DNA of 64,000 bases from DASQFQ01 sp963722815 (GTDB lineage: Bacteria > Actinomycetota > Thermoleophilia > Solirubrobacterales > Solirubrobacteraceae), in assembly GCA_963722815.1 (NCBI GenBank), contig CAVROM010000010.1, positions 186,001-250,000 of the forward strand, in the 5' to 3' direction. The notes under the pieces are model-generated. The model ran no database searches. It had not been told where the DNA came from and saw only the letters and a list, made by a program, of their open reading frames with translations. Both the position numbers and the translations under genes were made by a program. Below, piece by piece: positions 1 through 9,892 of the stretch; the stretch's first letter is position 1; every line of letters begins with the position of its first letter.

Positions 1-192
1 GTGACGATCGGCCTGCGCGCCGGCGACGTGCGCGGCGCGACGATCGAGCCGGGCGTGAACATCGGCACCGGGGCGAAGGTGATCGGCCCGGTGCGCATCG
101 GCGCGGGCGCCACGATCGGCGCCAACGCGGTCGTGCTGGACGACGTCCCGGCGGGCGCGACCGTGGTCGGCGCGCCCGCGCGCGTCCGCTAG
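1..192 (+). CDS. Hexapeptide-repeat acyltransferase, C-terminal part
   Basis: The 63 visible residues are left-handed beta-helix hexapeptide repeats: runs such as GVNIGTGAKVIGPVRIGAGA and TIGANAVVLDDVP, followed by the usual ending VVGAPARVR. This is the C-terminus of a LbH acyltransferase of the serine O-acetyltransferase / sugar O-acetyltransferase kind. The GTG at position 1 opens the frame, but the N-terminal part of the enzyme is missing, so the gene almost certainly begins before the window. Given the glycan genes that follow, an acetyltransferase acting on a sugar or sugar nucleotide is likely, but CysE cannot be excluded. Confidence 0.75.
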   Translation: MTIGLRAGDVRGATIEPGVNIGTGAKVIGPVRIGAGATIGANAVVLDDVPAGATVVGAPARVR

Positions 193-202
193 TTTGCTGC
201 GC

Positions 203-1203
203 ATGTTCCGGCTGAAGCCGAGGCGCCGCGAGAAGCCGGCCGACGAGCTGCTCGACGAGATCGCGCGCCTGAGCGAGCGCAACCGCGAGGCGGCCGACCC
301 CGCGACCGAGCGCGAGATCCTGCGGCTGCGCCACATCGCCGGCATCCGCCTGATGGACGGCGCGCCGGCCGATCCGGCGTTCCCCGAACCCGCCTTCGAC
401 CGGCTGCCCGAGGCCGACGGGCTGCCGGAGATCGCGCCCGCCGAGCTCGATCCCGAGCTGCTGCGCGCCGGGATCCTCCGCGACGGCTGCCTGCTCGTGC
501 GCGGCCTCGTCCCGCGCGAGGCGGCGGTGGCGTTCGCCGAGCAGCATCGACGCGCTCGTTCGGCGAGCGCGAGCGCGGCGACGGCGGGCGGCACCGGGCT
601 GGTACGAGGAGTTCGAGCCCGACCCGCGCTTCAACGCCGATCGACAACCGCCCGTGGATCAAGGAGGGCGGCGGCGTGCTCGCCATCGACTCGCCGCTCC
701 TGAGCTTCCAGATGCGCGAGCTGTTCGTGTCGCGCGGGCTCACCGAGCTCGTCGCCGGCTACCTCGGCGAGCCGCCGCTGATCTCGGTGCGAGAAGACGA
801 CGCTGCGCAAGGCCGAGCCGACCGTCGGCGGCGCCTGGCACCAGGACGGCGCGTTCATGGGCAACGTCCGCTCGCTCAACCTGTGGCTGGCGCTCTCGCG
901 CTGCGGCGACGAGGCGCCGGGGCTGGACATCGTCCCGCGGCGGCTCGAGGAGTTCGTCCCGACCGGGACCGACGAGGCGGTGCTCTGCTACCAGGTGTCG
1001 CAGACCAAGGCCGAGGCCGCGGCCGGCGACGTCGCCATCGTCCGCCCGGTGTTCGAGCCGGGCGACGCGCTCTTCTTCGACGAGAAGTGCCTCCACCAGA
1101 CCGGCGTCGGATCCCTCGATGCCCAACCCGCGCTTCGCGATCGAGAACTGGTTCTTCGGCGGGTCGGCCTTCCCGGGCGAGTTCGCGCCGGTCTCGCATC
1201 TAG
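203..1203 (+). pseudogene. PhyH-type (phytanoyl-CoA dioxygenase-like) protein, copy 1, with several frame changes
   Basis: The start is ATG at 203 (MFRLKPRRREKPADELLDE), with a TAGTTT box 7 nt upstream at 190-195. The protein matches the copy at 5046 over its whole length, including ILRDGCLLVRGLVPREA, GGAWHQDGAFMG, NLWLALSRCGDEAPGLD and FEPGDALFFDEKCLHQTG. PhyH enzymes are Fe(II)/2-oxoglutarate oxygenases; the His-x-Asp of WHQDG and a later His (LHQTG) are the likely iron ligands. Similarity moves between frames near 550, 645, 795 and 1110, and again just before the TAG at 1201-1203. Most shifts look like single extra bases relative to copy 2. This is either a recent pseudogene or consensus error; I favour error because the coding signal is otherwise intact. 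Confidence 0.7.
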
Positions 1204-2194
1204 TGCCCACCGATCCCTACCTCAACGACCCGCAGCGCTGGGGCGTCTCGATGGCGCAGTCGGCGGAGCTGATGCTGCCGTGCCTGGACGCCGCGGGCGT
1301 GCGATCGGTCGTCGAGATCGGCGCGTTCGCGGGCGACCTGACGCGCGTGCTGGTCGACTGGGCGCAGGGCGCGGGCGCGCGGGTCGCGGCCGTCGATCCG
1401 TCGCCGCAGCCCGGGCTGGTCGCGCTCGCCGAGGAGCACCCCGAGCTCGAGCTGATCCGCGAAGGCGAGCCTGGCCGCGCTGCCGGCGATCCCGAGCTGC
1501 CCGACGCCGTCGTGATCGACGGCGACCACAACTACTTCACGGTCTTCGAGGAGCTGCGGCTGATCGGCGAGCGCGCGCCCGGCGCCGGGCTGCCGCTGCT
1601 GCTCTTCCACGACGTCTGTGGCCGCACGGGCGCCGCGACGACTACTTCGACGCCGAGCAGATCCCTGAGGACTCCCGGCACCCGCAGGCGGGCGACCGCG
1701 GCGGGCTCGTCCCGGGCGAGCCGGGCATCGCCCCCGGCGGGCTGCCCTACCCGCGCTCGGCCGCGCGCGAGGGCGGCGAGCGCAACGGCGTGCTCACCGC
1801 CGTCGAGGACTTCGTGGCGAGCCGGGAGGGCGTGCGGCTCGTCGTCGTGCCGGTGTTCTTCGGCTTCGGCGTGGTCTGGCACCAGGACGCGCGGTACGCC
1901 GCCGAGCTCGCGCGCATCCTCGACCCGTTCGACCGCAACCCGATGCTGGAGCGCTTGGAGGCCAACCGCGTGCACCAGCTCGCACGGGTGCACCAGACCT
2001 TCAACGAGCTGTGGGCCGAGCGCGAGCGCCGCGCCGAGCAGGAGGCGCTGCTCCGGCGGATGCTGGAGTCGAGCGCGTTCGCGGTCGCCGAGCGGCTGTC
2101 GCTGCTGCGCATGCGCGCCGGCGTCGCCACCGATCAGTCGGTGATCTCCCGCGAGCAGGTCAAGCGGGTGCTCGACGACGGCGCGCGCGGTTGA
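1203..2194 (+). CDS. Class I SAM-dependent methyltransferase, one frame change near 1625
   Basis: The proposed GTG start at 1203 overlaps the preceding TAG (VPTDPYLNDPQRWGVSMAQ). A Rossmann methyltransferase motif I is visible (VVEIGAFAGDL), followed by an acidic strand end (VAAVDPSPQ) and an Asp-rich segment (AVVIDGDHNYFTV) typical of the Methyltransf_24-like families found with glycosyltransferases. HDVC then WPHGRRDDYFDAEQIPEDS requires a one-base deletion near 1625. The C-terminal third has a charged helix (ERERRAEQEALLRRMLE) that may form a coiled coil. It probably methylates a glycan or sugar nucleotide. The 3' end overlaps the convergent glycosyltransferase by 35 bp. Confidence 0.7.
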
Positions 2195-3056
2195 TCCACC
2201 GCAGCGGCGCCGTCAGCCGCCACGAGGGGCTGCCCGTCATCGCCGCCAGCTCGCGCTCCAGCGCGAGCACCTCGGCGTCGAGCCGGTTGGCGCTCGAGTA
2301 GGCGAACGTCCGCGCGGCCTCGCGCTCGGCCTCGGCGCGGCGGGCACGGCGCTTCCAGTCCGCCTCCGGTTCCCGGCCGGGCCAGCGGCCGTCCCACTTC
2401 TCGGCGAGGTCGATGTGCGCCTCGACCCAGATCTCGAAGTCGGACACGAGCTCGAGCGTGCGGTGGTGGATCGCGCGCAGGTCGGCCGTCACGACCTTGC
2501 GGCCCGCCTCGCGGACCTGCAGGCAGTAGTCGACGTCGAAGCCGAGGCCGGTCGCCAGCTCCTCGTCGAAGCGCACGTTCCGCACCGCCCACGGCGACAG
2601 CACGAGCAGGAAGCCGTCGACCGCGTCGACCTCGCCGAGCGGCAGCGTGGGACGGGCCCACCCGTAGCCGTCCATCTCGCCACCGCCGTGCTCGTAGTAG
2701 CGGTGCACGACCGGCGCCGCGCTGATCTCGCCGTCCCACCACGCGAGCGTGCGCACGCCGCGCGCGCCGACCGCCCCGGCGACCGCCACATCGGGGTCGC
2801 TCAGCGCCGCGCGGAGCTTGGCGCAGAAGTCGCGGTCGGCGATCTCCGTGCGCGCGTCGGCGATCACGAGCGCCTCGAGCTCGTCCCCGTGCGCGGCCGC
2901 GACGGTGTCGAGGAGCAGGTTGTAGCCGCGGCAGATCGAGCCGACCGCCATCAGCACGTGGACCGCCGAGTCCGGCTCGGCGGCGCGCCGGGCCCCGGCC
3001 GCGGCGAAGCGCCGGTAGGCCTCCGCGTCGGAGGCGACGGACCCGAACGCGATCAT
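2160..3056 (-). CDS. Glycosyltransferase, PF13712-like (second of a tandem pair)
   Basis: The ATG at 3056 lies within the ATGA that also ends the upstream gene, so the two are translationally coupled. The protein is about 298 aa and begins MIAFGSVASDAEAYRRF. It is closely similar to its neighbour: VGSICRGYNLLLD, EALVIADARTEI, AWWDGEI, YYEHGGGEMDGYGW, VDAVDGFLLVLSPWAV, FDVDYCLQVREAGRKVV and AEKWDGRWPG. These match the single-domain, GT-A-like glycosyltransferases of PF13712. The C-terminal end (SWRLTAPLRWINRARRRR) is a basic amphipathic tail common in such cluster enzymes and may contact the membrane. The sugar and acceptor cannot be told from sequence. Confidence 0.8.
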   Translation of the reverse strand: MIAFGSVASDAEAYRRFAAAGARRAAEPDSAVHVLMAVGSICRGYNLLLDTVAAAHGDELEALVIADARTEIADRDFCAKLRAALSDPDVAVAGAVGARGVRTLAWWDGEISAAPVVHRYYEHGGGEMDGYGWARPTLPLGEVDAVDGFLLVLSPWAVRNVRFDEELATGLGFDVDYCLQVREAGRKVVTADLRAIHHRTLELVSDFEIWVEAHIDLAEKWDGRWPGREPEADWKRRARRAEAEREAARTFAYSSANRLDAEVLALERELAAMTGSPSWRLTAPLRWINRARRRRAPA

Positions 3057-3941
3057 CGCGCGGCGCCGAGCCGGCGCACCGGCGCGGTCAGCCGCCACGA
3101 CAGGCTCCCGCGCGTCTCGGCGATGCCGCGGCGGAGCTCGCGGGCGCGGGCCTCGAGCTCGACGACCTTCGTGTGCGCGAGCGCGCCGCGCGACGTCGCG
3201 CTCGGCCTCGGCCCGCAGCGCCCGCTCGCGCCAGCCGCCCGGCGCGGTGCCGACGCGCGGCATGCGCCCGTCCCACTTCTCCGCCACGCTGATATGGGCC
3301 TCGATCCACTCCTCGGGGTCGGGGAGCATCTCGATCTCGCGGTGGTGGATGGCGCGGAAGTCGGCGGTGACGACCTTGCGGCCCGCCTCGCGGACCTGCA
3401 GGCAGTAGTCGAGGTCGTAGCCGTGAAAGCGGCTGAGCGACTCGTCGAAGCGGATCGTGCGCACCGCCCACGGCGAGAACACGAGCACGAAGCCGTCGAG
3501 CGTCTCGACCTCGCCGGTGTGCGCCCACGGCGGCGCCTCGTCCCAGGACCATGAGAACGAGGCGAGGTCGCCGCCGCCGTGCGCCTCGTAGCGGTTGATG
3601 AACGACGCCAGCGTCACCGAGCCCTCCCACCAGGCGATGCTGCGGACGTCGAGCGCGCCGACGCAGCCGATCAGGCCGACCTCGGGATCGCGCAGCGCCT
3701 CGCGCACCTTGGCGCACAGGTCGGCGTCGACGATCTCGGCGTCCTGGTGGACGAGCACGAGCGCCTCGAGGTCGTCGCGCTCGGCGGCGCGGTCGAGCAT
3801 CGCGTTGTAGCTCTCGGCGATCGAGCCGACCGCCGGGAGCACGAAGCGCGCCGAGCCGGGCTCCTCGGCGCGGCGGATGCCGGGCTCCGCGCAGCGCCGG
3901 AACTGGTCGGGCTTGGTGATCGCGCAGCCGAACGCGATCAC
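3053..3941 (-). CDS. Glycosyltransferase, PF13712-like (first of a tandem pair), one frame change near 3185
   Basis: The GTG start at 3941 directly abuts the TAA of the TylF-type gene (3942-3944). It shares the paralogue's architecture: VGSIAESYNAMLD, ALVLVHQDAEIVDADL, GCVGALDVRSIAWWEGS, RYEAHGGGDLASFSWSW, VETLDGFVLVFSPWAV and YDLDYCLQVREAGRKVV. The C-terminus is out of frame as written. One extra base near 3185 must be removed to recover AHTKVVELEARARELRRG, SLSWRLTAPVRRLGAAR and a TGA at 3053-3055 that overlaps the next ATG. The restored end matches that of the second copy, which supports both the frame correction and a tandem duplication. Confidence 0.75.
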
Positions 3942-5000
3942 TTAGAGCTTCCTCCGCACGCGGCGGGTGAGCGCCCGCGGGCCGCGGAGCGGATGGCGGC
4001 GCAGCGCCGCGACCTCCCGCTCGGCGGCGGCGAGCCGCTCGCGCAGGTGTTCGATCTCGTCCTCGAGCAGCCCCTTCTCGCGCATCAGGTTGCGCTCGTG
4101 GATCGACACGACGTGCGCATCCCGCTGCGCGCGCTCGACCGGCCGCACCGGCGCGGCGCGCGGCGCGCGCGGCGGCGCGGCGGGCTCGATCGCCGCCTCG
4201 GAGCTGCGCCGCCAGTGGACGCAGGTCCAGTCCACCTCCTCGATCGGGTCCTCGATCCCGTACTGGGCGCGGAACTCCTCGACCGCGCGGCGGCACTCCT
4301 CGAGCGCGCCGTAGTCGTCGACGATCACGTAGCCGCCGGCCGCCAGCCCCGGGTAGAGCGCCTGCAGCGTCGTCCACGTCGCCTCGTAGGTGTCGCCGTC
4401 GAGCCGCACCACCGACCAGCGCCGGCCCGCCAGCCCGGGCAGCGTGTCCTCGAAGAAGCCTTCCACGAACTGCACGCCCTGCTCGTAGCCGAAGCGGGCG
4501 AAGTTGGCGCGCACGTCGTCGATCGAGACCGCCAGGTAGTCGATCGGCGCGAGCGCCTCGTCGGCGGTCGGGAAGCCCTGGAAGGAGTCGGCGACCCACA
4601 CCGTGCGGTCGGCGCCGAGGGCGTCGAGCGTGGCGCGCATCAGGATCGACGCGCCGCCGCGCCAGGTGCCGGCCTCGATCAGGTCGCCCTCGACCTCGTC
4701 GCGCACGACCGCCTCGACGCAGGCCTGCAGGTCGTCGAGCCGCTGCAGGCCGGCCATCGTCGTGCCGTGCAGCGGCCAGTCGACGCCGGCGACCCGGATC
4801 CCGAACTCGTCCGCGCCCAGGTCGCGCGACAGCAGCGTGCCGTCGGTGTGCTTCCAGACCGACGTGGTGCTCGGCCCGGCGAGGTCGCAGAGGCTCAGCT
4901 TCAGCAGCTCGAGGTAGGCGGCGCGAAGCTGTTCGAGGTCCTCGGTCGCAGCCACGGCGCGCGGTGCGCGATCCGGCTGCCGCCGTTCTCCTGCTTGCAT
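3942..5000 (-). CDS. TylF/MycF-type O-methyltransferase (PF05711) with C-terminal coiled coil
   Basis: This 352-aa protein has the macrocin-O-methyltransferase family core: LIEAGTWRGGASILMRA (SAM site), VWVADSFQGFP, the Asp-rich metal-binding stretch VVRLDGDTYEATW, and GGYVIVDDYG. Family members are Mg2+-dependent sugar O-methyltransferases, acting on sugars of macrolides or of surface glycans. After about residue 255 there is a Pro/Ala/Arg linker and then a heptad-rich helix (EKGLLEDEIEHLRERLAAAE), an extra not present in TylF itself. It heads the minus-strand run with the two PF13712 enzymes, so a role in decorating the same glycan is likely. The ATG at 5000 is 7 nt after a TAGCCT box, suggesting a leaderless message. 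Confidence 0.8.
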   Translation of the reverse strand: MQAGERRQPDRAPRAVAATEDLEQLRAAYLELLKLSLCDLAGPSTTSVWKHTDGTLLSRDLGADEFGIRVAGVDWPLHGTTMAGLQRLDDLQACVEAVVRDEVEGDLIEAGTWRGGASILMRATLDALGADRTVWVADSFQGFPTADEALAPIDYLAVSIDDVRANFARFGYEQGVQFVEGFFEDTLPGLAGRRWSVVRLDGDTYEATWTTLQALYPGLAAGGYVIVDDYGALEECRRAVEEFRAQYGIEDPIEEVDWTCVHWRRSSEAAIEPAAPPRAPRAAPVRPVERAQRDAHVVSIHERNLMREKGLLEDEIEHLRERLAAAEREVAALRRHPLRGPRALTRRVRRKL

Positions 5001-5007
5001 CGCGGGC

Positions 5008-5013
5008 AGGCTA
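5008..5013 (-). promoter_or_regulatory. -10 box for the TylF-type gene (leaderless)
   Basis: TAGCCT on the minus strand ends 7 nt before the ATG at 5000, which places transcription start at or next to the start codon. It faces the + strand box at 5032-5037 in a 45-bp divergent intergenic region. Confidence 0.55.
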
Positions 5014-5031
5014 CCGTCAAGGAACGCCAGC

Positions 5032-5037
5032 TAGCAT
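5032..5037 (+). promoter_or_regulatory. -10 box for the PhyH/Wzt/Wzm operon (leaderless)
   Basis: TAGCAT ends 8 nt before the ATG at 5046. Together with the opposing box at 5008-5013 it makes a compact divergent promoter for the two glycan transcription units. Confidence 0.55.
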
Positions 5038-5045
5038 CGGCGCGC

Positions 5046-6052
5046 ATGGCCCTGTTCAAGCGCAAGTCCCGCCCCGAACCCGTCGCCGTCTCCGAGCCGC
5101 CGCCCGAGCACCTGCTCGAGGAGATCGGCCGCCTGAGCCAGGAGTGGCGGGCGGAACCCAGCGCGGAGGCCGAGCGCGAGCTGCTGCGGCTGCGCCACCT
5201 CGCCGGGGTCCGCCTGATCGACGCGGGCGAGCGCGCGCCGGACTACGCCGCGCCCGACAGGCCGCGCTGCCGGCCGGCGGGCTGCCCGAGATCGCGGCGG
5301 CCGACGTGACGCCCGGGCTGCTGCGCGCCGGCATCCTGCGGGACGGCTGCCTGCTCGTGCGCGGGCTCGTGCCGCGCGAGGCGGCGCTCGCGCTCGCCGC
5401 CGGGATCGACCGCGCGCTGGCGGCGCGCGACGCGGGCGGCGCGGCCGAGGCCGGTCTCTACGAGGAGTTCGTTCCCGAGGAGGGCTACGAGGTCGCCGAG
5501 CGCCCGTGGATCGAGCAGGGCGGCGGCGTGCTGGCGGCGGACTCGCCGGCGCTCTCGGCCCGCATGCTCGACCTCTACGAGCGCGCCGGGCTGCCGCGGC
5601 TGGTCGAGGGCTACCTCGGCGAGCGCGGGCTGCTCTCCGTGCACAAGACGACGCTGCGCAAGGCCTCCCCGGCGGTCGGCGGCGCCTGGCATCAGGACGG
5701 CGCCTTCATGGGCGACGCCCGCGCGCTCAACCTGTGGCTGTCGCTGTCGCGCTGCGGCGACGAGGCGCCCGGGCTCGACCTCGTGCCGCGCCGGCTCGAC
5801 GAGATCGTCATCGAGCACGGCGAGATGCTCTACGTCGAGCTCACCCGCGAGCGCGCGGCCGAGGCGGCGGCCGCCGGCGGCGTCGAGATCCTGCGGCCGA
5901 TCTTCGAGCCGGGGGACGCGCTGTTCTTCGACGAGATGTTCCTGCACCAGACCGGGTCGGATCCGTCGATGCCCAACCCGCGCTTCGCGATCGAGAGCTG
6001 GTTCTTCGGCGCACACGGGTTCCCGGCCGATTACGCGCCGCTCGCCGTTTGA
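5046..6052 (+). CDS. PhyH-type (phytanoyl-CoA dioxygenase-like) protein, copy 2, one frame change near 5260
   Basis: It starts MALFKRKSRPEPVAVSE and closely resembles copy 1 at 203. Key segments are RAGILRDGCLLVRGLVPREA, YEEFVPEEGYEV, GGAWHQDGAFMGDARALN, SRCGDEAPGLDLVPRRLD, FEPGDALFFDEMFLHQTG and NPRFAIESWFFGAHGFP. His and Asp of WHQDG and His of LHQTG are the likely Fe(II) ligands, and an Arg in NPRFAI could bind 2-oxoglutarate. A one-base deletion near 5260 separates the first 72 residues from the rest. A hydroxylase acting on a lipid or sugar of the exported glycan is a guess from context. The TGA at 6050-6052 overlaps the TTG start of the ABC ATPase. Confidence 0.78.
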
Positions 6053-7260
6053 GGCCGGCAACGTCGCCGGTCGTCATCGAAGCGCGCGGGATCCAGAAGA
6101 CCTTCCGGATCCCCGAGCAGCCGCATCGACTCGCTCCGCGAACGCGCGACGCATCCGTTCCGCGCGTGGCGTACCGCGAGCACCGCGCGCTGCGTGACGT
6201 CAGCTTCGACGTCCGCGAGGGCGAGTTCTTCGGCATCGTCGGCCGCAACGGCTCGGGCAAGAGCAGCCTGCTGAAGATCCTCGCGAGCATCTACCGCGCC
6301 GACGGCGGGCGCGCCCGCGTCGCCGGCCGCGTGGCGCCGTTCATCGAGCTCGGCGTCGGCTTCAACCACGAGCTGACCGCGCGCGAGAACAGCGTCCTCA
6401 ACGGCGTGCTGATGGGGCTTGACGCTGCGCGAGGCGCGCCGCGGCCTCGACGCGGTGATGGAGTTCGCCGAGCTCGAGGAGTTCGTCGACCTGCAGCTCA
6501 AGAACTACTCGTCGGGCATGCTCGTCCGGCTCGCGTTCGCGCTGATGGTCCAGGCGCACGCCGACGTCATGCTCATCGACGAGGTGCTCGCCGTCGGTGA
6601 CGCGGCGTTCGCGCAGAAGTGCATGGACGTCTTCCGCGAGAAGCGTCGCGCCGGCAAGACGATCGTCCTCGTCACCCACGACATGACGACCGTGCAGACG
6701 CTCTGCCATCGCGCGATGCTGCTGCACGACGGCGAGCTGCGCTTCCTCGGCGAGCCCGAGGACGCCGCGCTCGCCTACTACCGCAAGTAACTTCGCGGCC
6801 GAGCGAGGCGCAGCTGCCGGCTCGCCGGTGCGGAAGACGCGTCGACGTCCTGGCCCGGATCGGGACCGCGCGGTGCGCGGCGCGGACGGCGAGCTGGCCG
6901 AGGAGACTCTGGCGGAGGGGCGAGCCGATCGTGCTCGACGTCGTGCTCGAGGCGGCGCGGACGATGGCGCGGCCGAAGTTCATGCTCCACTTGCGCAACG
7001 ACGAAGGGCAGGTCGTCTTCGAGCTGAGCCGGCGCTCGAGCGGCGAGGTCGCCGAGGGGCGCCGCGTCGCGCTCGCAGGGCGCGGTCGAGAACCGGCTGC
7101 TGCCCGGCCGCTACACGCTCGACGTCGTATTCGCGAGGAGCTCGGTCGGGGGACATGATCGTCAGGGCGCTGCGGCTCCTGCAGTTCATGGTCGAGGGGA
7201 AGCAACGAGGCGGAGGGGATCGTCAGCGTCAGCGCCGACGTCGAGGCGGTGCTCGAATGA
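6049..7260 (+). pseudogene. Polysaccharide ABC exporter ATPase, Wzt/TagH type, several frame changes
   Basis: The best start is TTG at 6049, overlapping the previous stop. The nucleotide-binding domain is clear: ALRDVSFDVREGEFFGIVGR leads to Walker A GRNGSGKSS, then the family-typical APFIELGVGFNHELTAREN, signature YSSGM, Walker B VMLIDEVLAVGD and H-loop LVTHD. The sequence then extends past residue 245 into a Wzt-type C-terminal beta domain (GEPIVLDVVLEAARTMARPK, MLHLRNDEGQVVFEL, NRLLPGRYTLDVVF, SVSADVEAVLE) that normally recognises the polysaccharide to be exported. Frame changes occur near 6423 (an extra T in GGCTTGACG), 6787, 6895, 7080, 7145 and 7205. The ATG of the permease overlaps the TGA. 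Confidence 0.75.
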
Positions 7261-8096
7261 GCGAGCGTCGACGCTGCGCGACGTGCCGGGCCCGTCCGCG
7301 CTGGGCGGCGGGTGGCGGCGTGCGCTCGAGCTGCTCTACCTGATCGCCGCGTTCGACTTCAAGCGCCACTACTTCGGGACGGCGCTCGGCTACGTGTGGT
7401 CGATCGCGCGGCCGCTGATGCTGTTCGGCGTCCTGCTCGCGGTGTTCACCCAGGTGTTCCGGCTCGGCTCGGAGGTGCCGCACTATCCGGTGCTGCTGCT
7501 GTTCAACATCGTGCTGTTCGGCTTCTTCCAGGAGGCGACCGGGATCGCCGTCACGTCGATCTCCGCGCAGGAAGGGATCGTGCGCAAGACCCAGTTCCCG
7601 CGGCTTGGTGATCCCGCTCGCGGTCGTGCTGACGACGCTGTTCAACCTCGGGCTCAACCTGGTCGTGGTGCTGGTCTTCCTCCTCGCGTTCGGCGTGACG
7701 CCGATGTGGACGTGGCTGCTGTTCCCGCTGCTGCTGGTGGCGCTGATCGTGCTCACGATCGCGGTCTCGATGATCGTGTCGTCGCTGTACCCGCGCTTCC
7801 GCGACCTGGCGATCATCTGGACCGTGTTCTCGACCGTGCTGTTCTACGCGAGCCCGGTGCTCTACCCGCTCGAGAAGGTGCCGGGGACGCTGCGCGACGT
7901 GATCATGCTCAACCCGCTCGCCACGCTGCTGGAGCTGGCGCGCAAGTGGGTCGTCGACCCGACCGCGCCCGGTCCGGTCGCGCTGGCCGGCGGTTGGGCG
8001 CGGCTGCTGCCGGCAGCGGCGATCTTCGTCGCGACCTGCGTCGTCGCGGTGTGGGTGTTCAGGCGCGAGGCGCCGCGGATCGCCGAAGAGCTCTGA
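7257..8096 (+). CDS. Polysaccharide ABC exporter permease, Wzm type (ABC2_membrane), two frame changes
   Basis: The ATG at 7257 overlaps the TGA of the ATPase gene. After a frame change near 7270 the protein reads ALELLYLIAAFDFKRHYFGT, LGYVWSIARPLMLFGVLLAV and PVLLLFNIVLFGFFQEATG. A second change near 7605 (extra T in GGCTTGGTG) leads into PLAVVLTTLFNLGLNLVVVL, SSLYPRFRDLAIIW, YASPVLYPLEKVPG and NPLATLLELARKW. About six hydrophobic segments and the YPRFRDL / NPL motifs are typical of O-antigen/teichoic-acid export permeases (PF01061). It should form a 2+2 transporter with the preceding ATPase. Confidence 0.82.
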
Positions 8097-8104
8097 GGCG
8101 GCCG

Positions 8105-9032
8105 GTGGACGTCGCGGTCGTCATCCCCAACTACAACGGGGCGCGCTGGCTGCCGGGGGTGCTCGCGTCGGTGGCGGCCCAGACCGTCGCGCCGGCCGAG
8201 GTGCTGGTGGTCGACGACGGCTCGACCGACAGCTCGGCGGCGATCGCCGAGGCGGCGGGCGCGCGGGTGCTGCGGCTGGCCGAGAACGGCGGCTTCGCGC
8301 GGGCGGCGAACGCGGGGCTGGCCGCGGTCGGCGCGGAGGCGGTCGCGCTCGTCAACACCGACGTCGTGCTCGATGCCGAGTGGCTCGAGCGGGCGGCGGG
8401 CGCGCTGGGGGCGGGCGCGGGCGCGGTGGCGACGAAGCTGCTCGACCTCGACGACCCGGGGGTGCTGTACAGCGCGGGCGACGTGCTGCGGCGCGACGGG
8501 GTGTGCGAGCAGCGGGGGCGCTTCGAGCGCGACACGGGCGCCTACGACGAGCCGGGCGAGGTCTTCTCGGCGTGCGCGGGGGCGGCGCTGTACCGGCGCG
8601 CGGCGGTGCTGGGCGCCGGGGGCTTCGACGAGCGGCTCGGCATGTACCTCGAGGACGTCGAGCTGGGGCTGCGCCTGCGGCTGGCGGGCTGGGGCTGCGC
8701 CTGGGAGCCGCGCGCGGTGGCGCGGCACGCGGGCGCCGGGTCGAGCGGCGGCCCGGGCGCGCTGATCGAGCGCAACACGCTGCTGCTGGTCGCTCGCTAC
8801 TACCGGCCGCGCTGGCTGCCGCTGGTCGCCTACCGGCAGCTCGGGTGGGCGTGGCACGCGGCGCGCGACGGGCGGCTGCGGGAGCACCTGGCCGGCGTGC
8901 GGATGGCGCTGCCGCTGCTGCCCGCCTTCCTCCGCGACCGCCGGCGCTCGCGGCGGCTCGACGACGGCCGTCCCCGCGCGGCCGATCCGCGGGCGCCGCG
9001 CCGGCGGCCACCCGTCGCGGCACGCGGCCTAG
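8105..9032 (+). CDS. Family 2 glycosyltransferase (rhamnosyltransferase-like)
   Basis: The GTG at 8105 lies 8 nt after the permease stop. A GT-A fold is evident: VVIPNYNGARWLPGVLASV, the nucleotide-binding DDGSTDSS, ENGGFARAANAGL, the DxD-like ALVNTDVVLD, ACAGAALYRRAAV and the catalytic-region MYLEDVELGLRLRLAGW, an ED motif typical of WbbL-like inverting enzymes. The literal frame stays open beyond 9300 on top of the opposite-strand gene. A small shift after about 8960 would give an ending GHPSRHAA and a TAG at 9030-9032, a more sensible length of about 309 aa, so the 3' end is uncertain. Confidence 0.8.
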
Positions 9033-9892
9033 CGCTTCCTCGCCACCACCACGCGCTCGTCGCCGAGCGTCATCGTCAGCGGCTGCTTCGCCAGGCCGAT
9101 CTTCTCGACCGCCTTGACCGCGCTTCGGACCGGGCCGGAGCGCTCGCCCAGCCCGGCGATCCAGTAGCCGAAGCTGAACGTGCGCCAGAAGTGGCGCTCC
9201 TCCACGGTCTCCAGCCCGGCGTCGCGGAGCAGCTCGCGGAGCGTCGAGTGCGGGATCAGGTAGGTGTGCGACGGCAGGTAGCCCCACCAGCGCGCGCCGG
9301 CCAGGCGGGCGGTGCGCGAGGCGGGATCGGGCGTGACGATCAGCGTCACGCCGCCGGGCGCGAGCAGGGCCGCGATCTGCCGTAGCGCGCCGACCGGGTC
9401 GTCGAGGTGCTCGAGCACGTCGGCGAGCACCACGGCGCCGTACACGCCCTCCGCCTCCTCGAGCGTCTGGTCGCGCACGTCGAGCCGGAGCGAGCGGGCG
9501 TGCTCGCGCGACTCGGCGGAGAGCTCGAGGCCCTCGACGCTCCAGCCGCGGGCGCGCGCCTCGTCGAGCAGCAGCCCGTGGCCGCAGCCGACCTCCAGCA
9601 TGCGGCCGCGCGGGGCGTGGCGCTCGATCGCGTCGAGCAGGCGCCGCGCGGTGACGCGGCGGCCGGCCTCCTCGGCCAGGTAGGCGTCGTCGCGCATGTC
9701 GCGGTAGAGGTCGTGGAGCTCGGCGCCGGAGGGGAGGTCGGGCTGCTGCACGGTCCCGCAGCGCTCGCAGGCGTAGAGGTCGGCGTAGCCGCTGACGCTG
9801 TGGCAGCTGGGCGCGAAGGCGTCCGCGACCAGCTCCGGCGCGTCGCCCCGGTAGCGGAGGCGCAGGGGGCCCGAGCAGATGCCGCAGGTCAT
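9029..9892 (-). CDS. Class I methyltransferase with N-terminal Cys cluster (Methyltransf_23-like)
   Basis: This 287-aa protein starts MTCGICSGPLRLRYRGD and has a second Cys pair in YACERCGTVQQP, suggesting a zinc-binding head as in sugar C-methyltransferases. The SAM-binding core is textbook: RMLEVGCGHGLLLDEARARG, VEGLELSAES, VLADVLEHLDDPVGALRQIA and LLAPGGVTLIVTPDP. The later SHTYLIPHSTLRELLRDAGL is common in glycan-cluster methyltransferases. The ATG overlaps the stop of the flippase (ATGA), so the two are co-translated. The substrate is unknown. Confidence 0.82.
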   Translation of the reverse strand: MTCGICSGPLRLRYRGDAPELVADAFAPSCHSVSGYADLYACERCGTVQQPDLPSGAELHDLYRDMRDDAYLAEEAGRRVTARRLLDAIERHAPRGRMLEVGCGHGLLLDEARARGWSVEGLELSAESREHARSLRLDVRDQTLEEAEGVYGAVVLADVLEHLDDPVGALRQIAALLAPGGVTLIVTPDPASRTARLAGARWWGYLPSHTYLIPHSTLRELLRDAGLETVEERHFWRTFSFGYWIAGLGERSGPVRSAVKAVEKIGLAKQPLTMTLGDERVVVARKR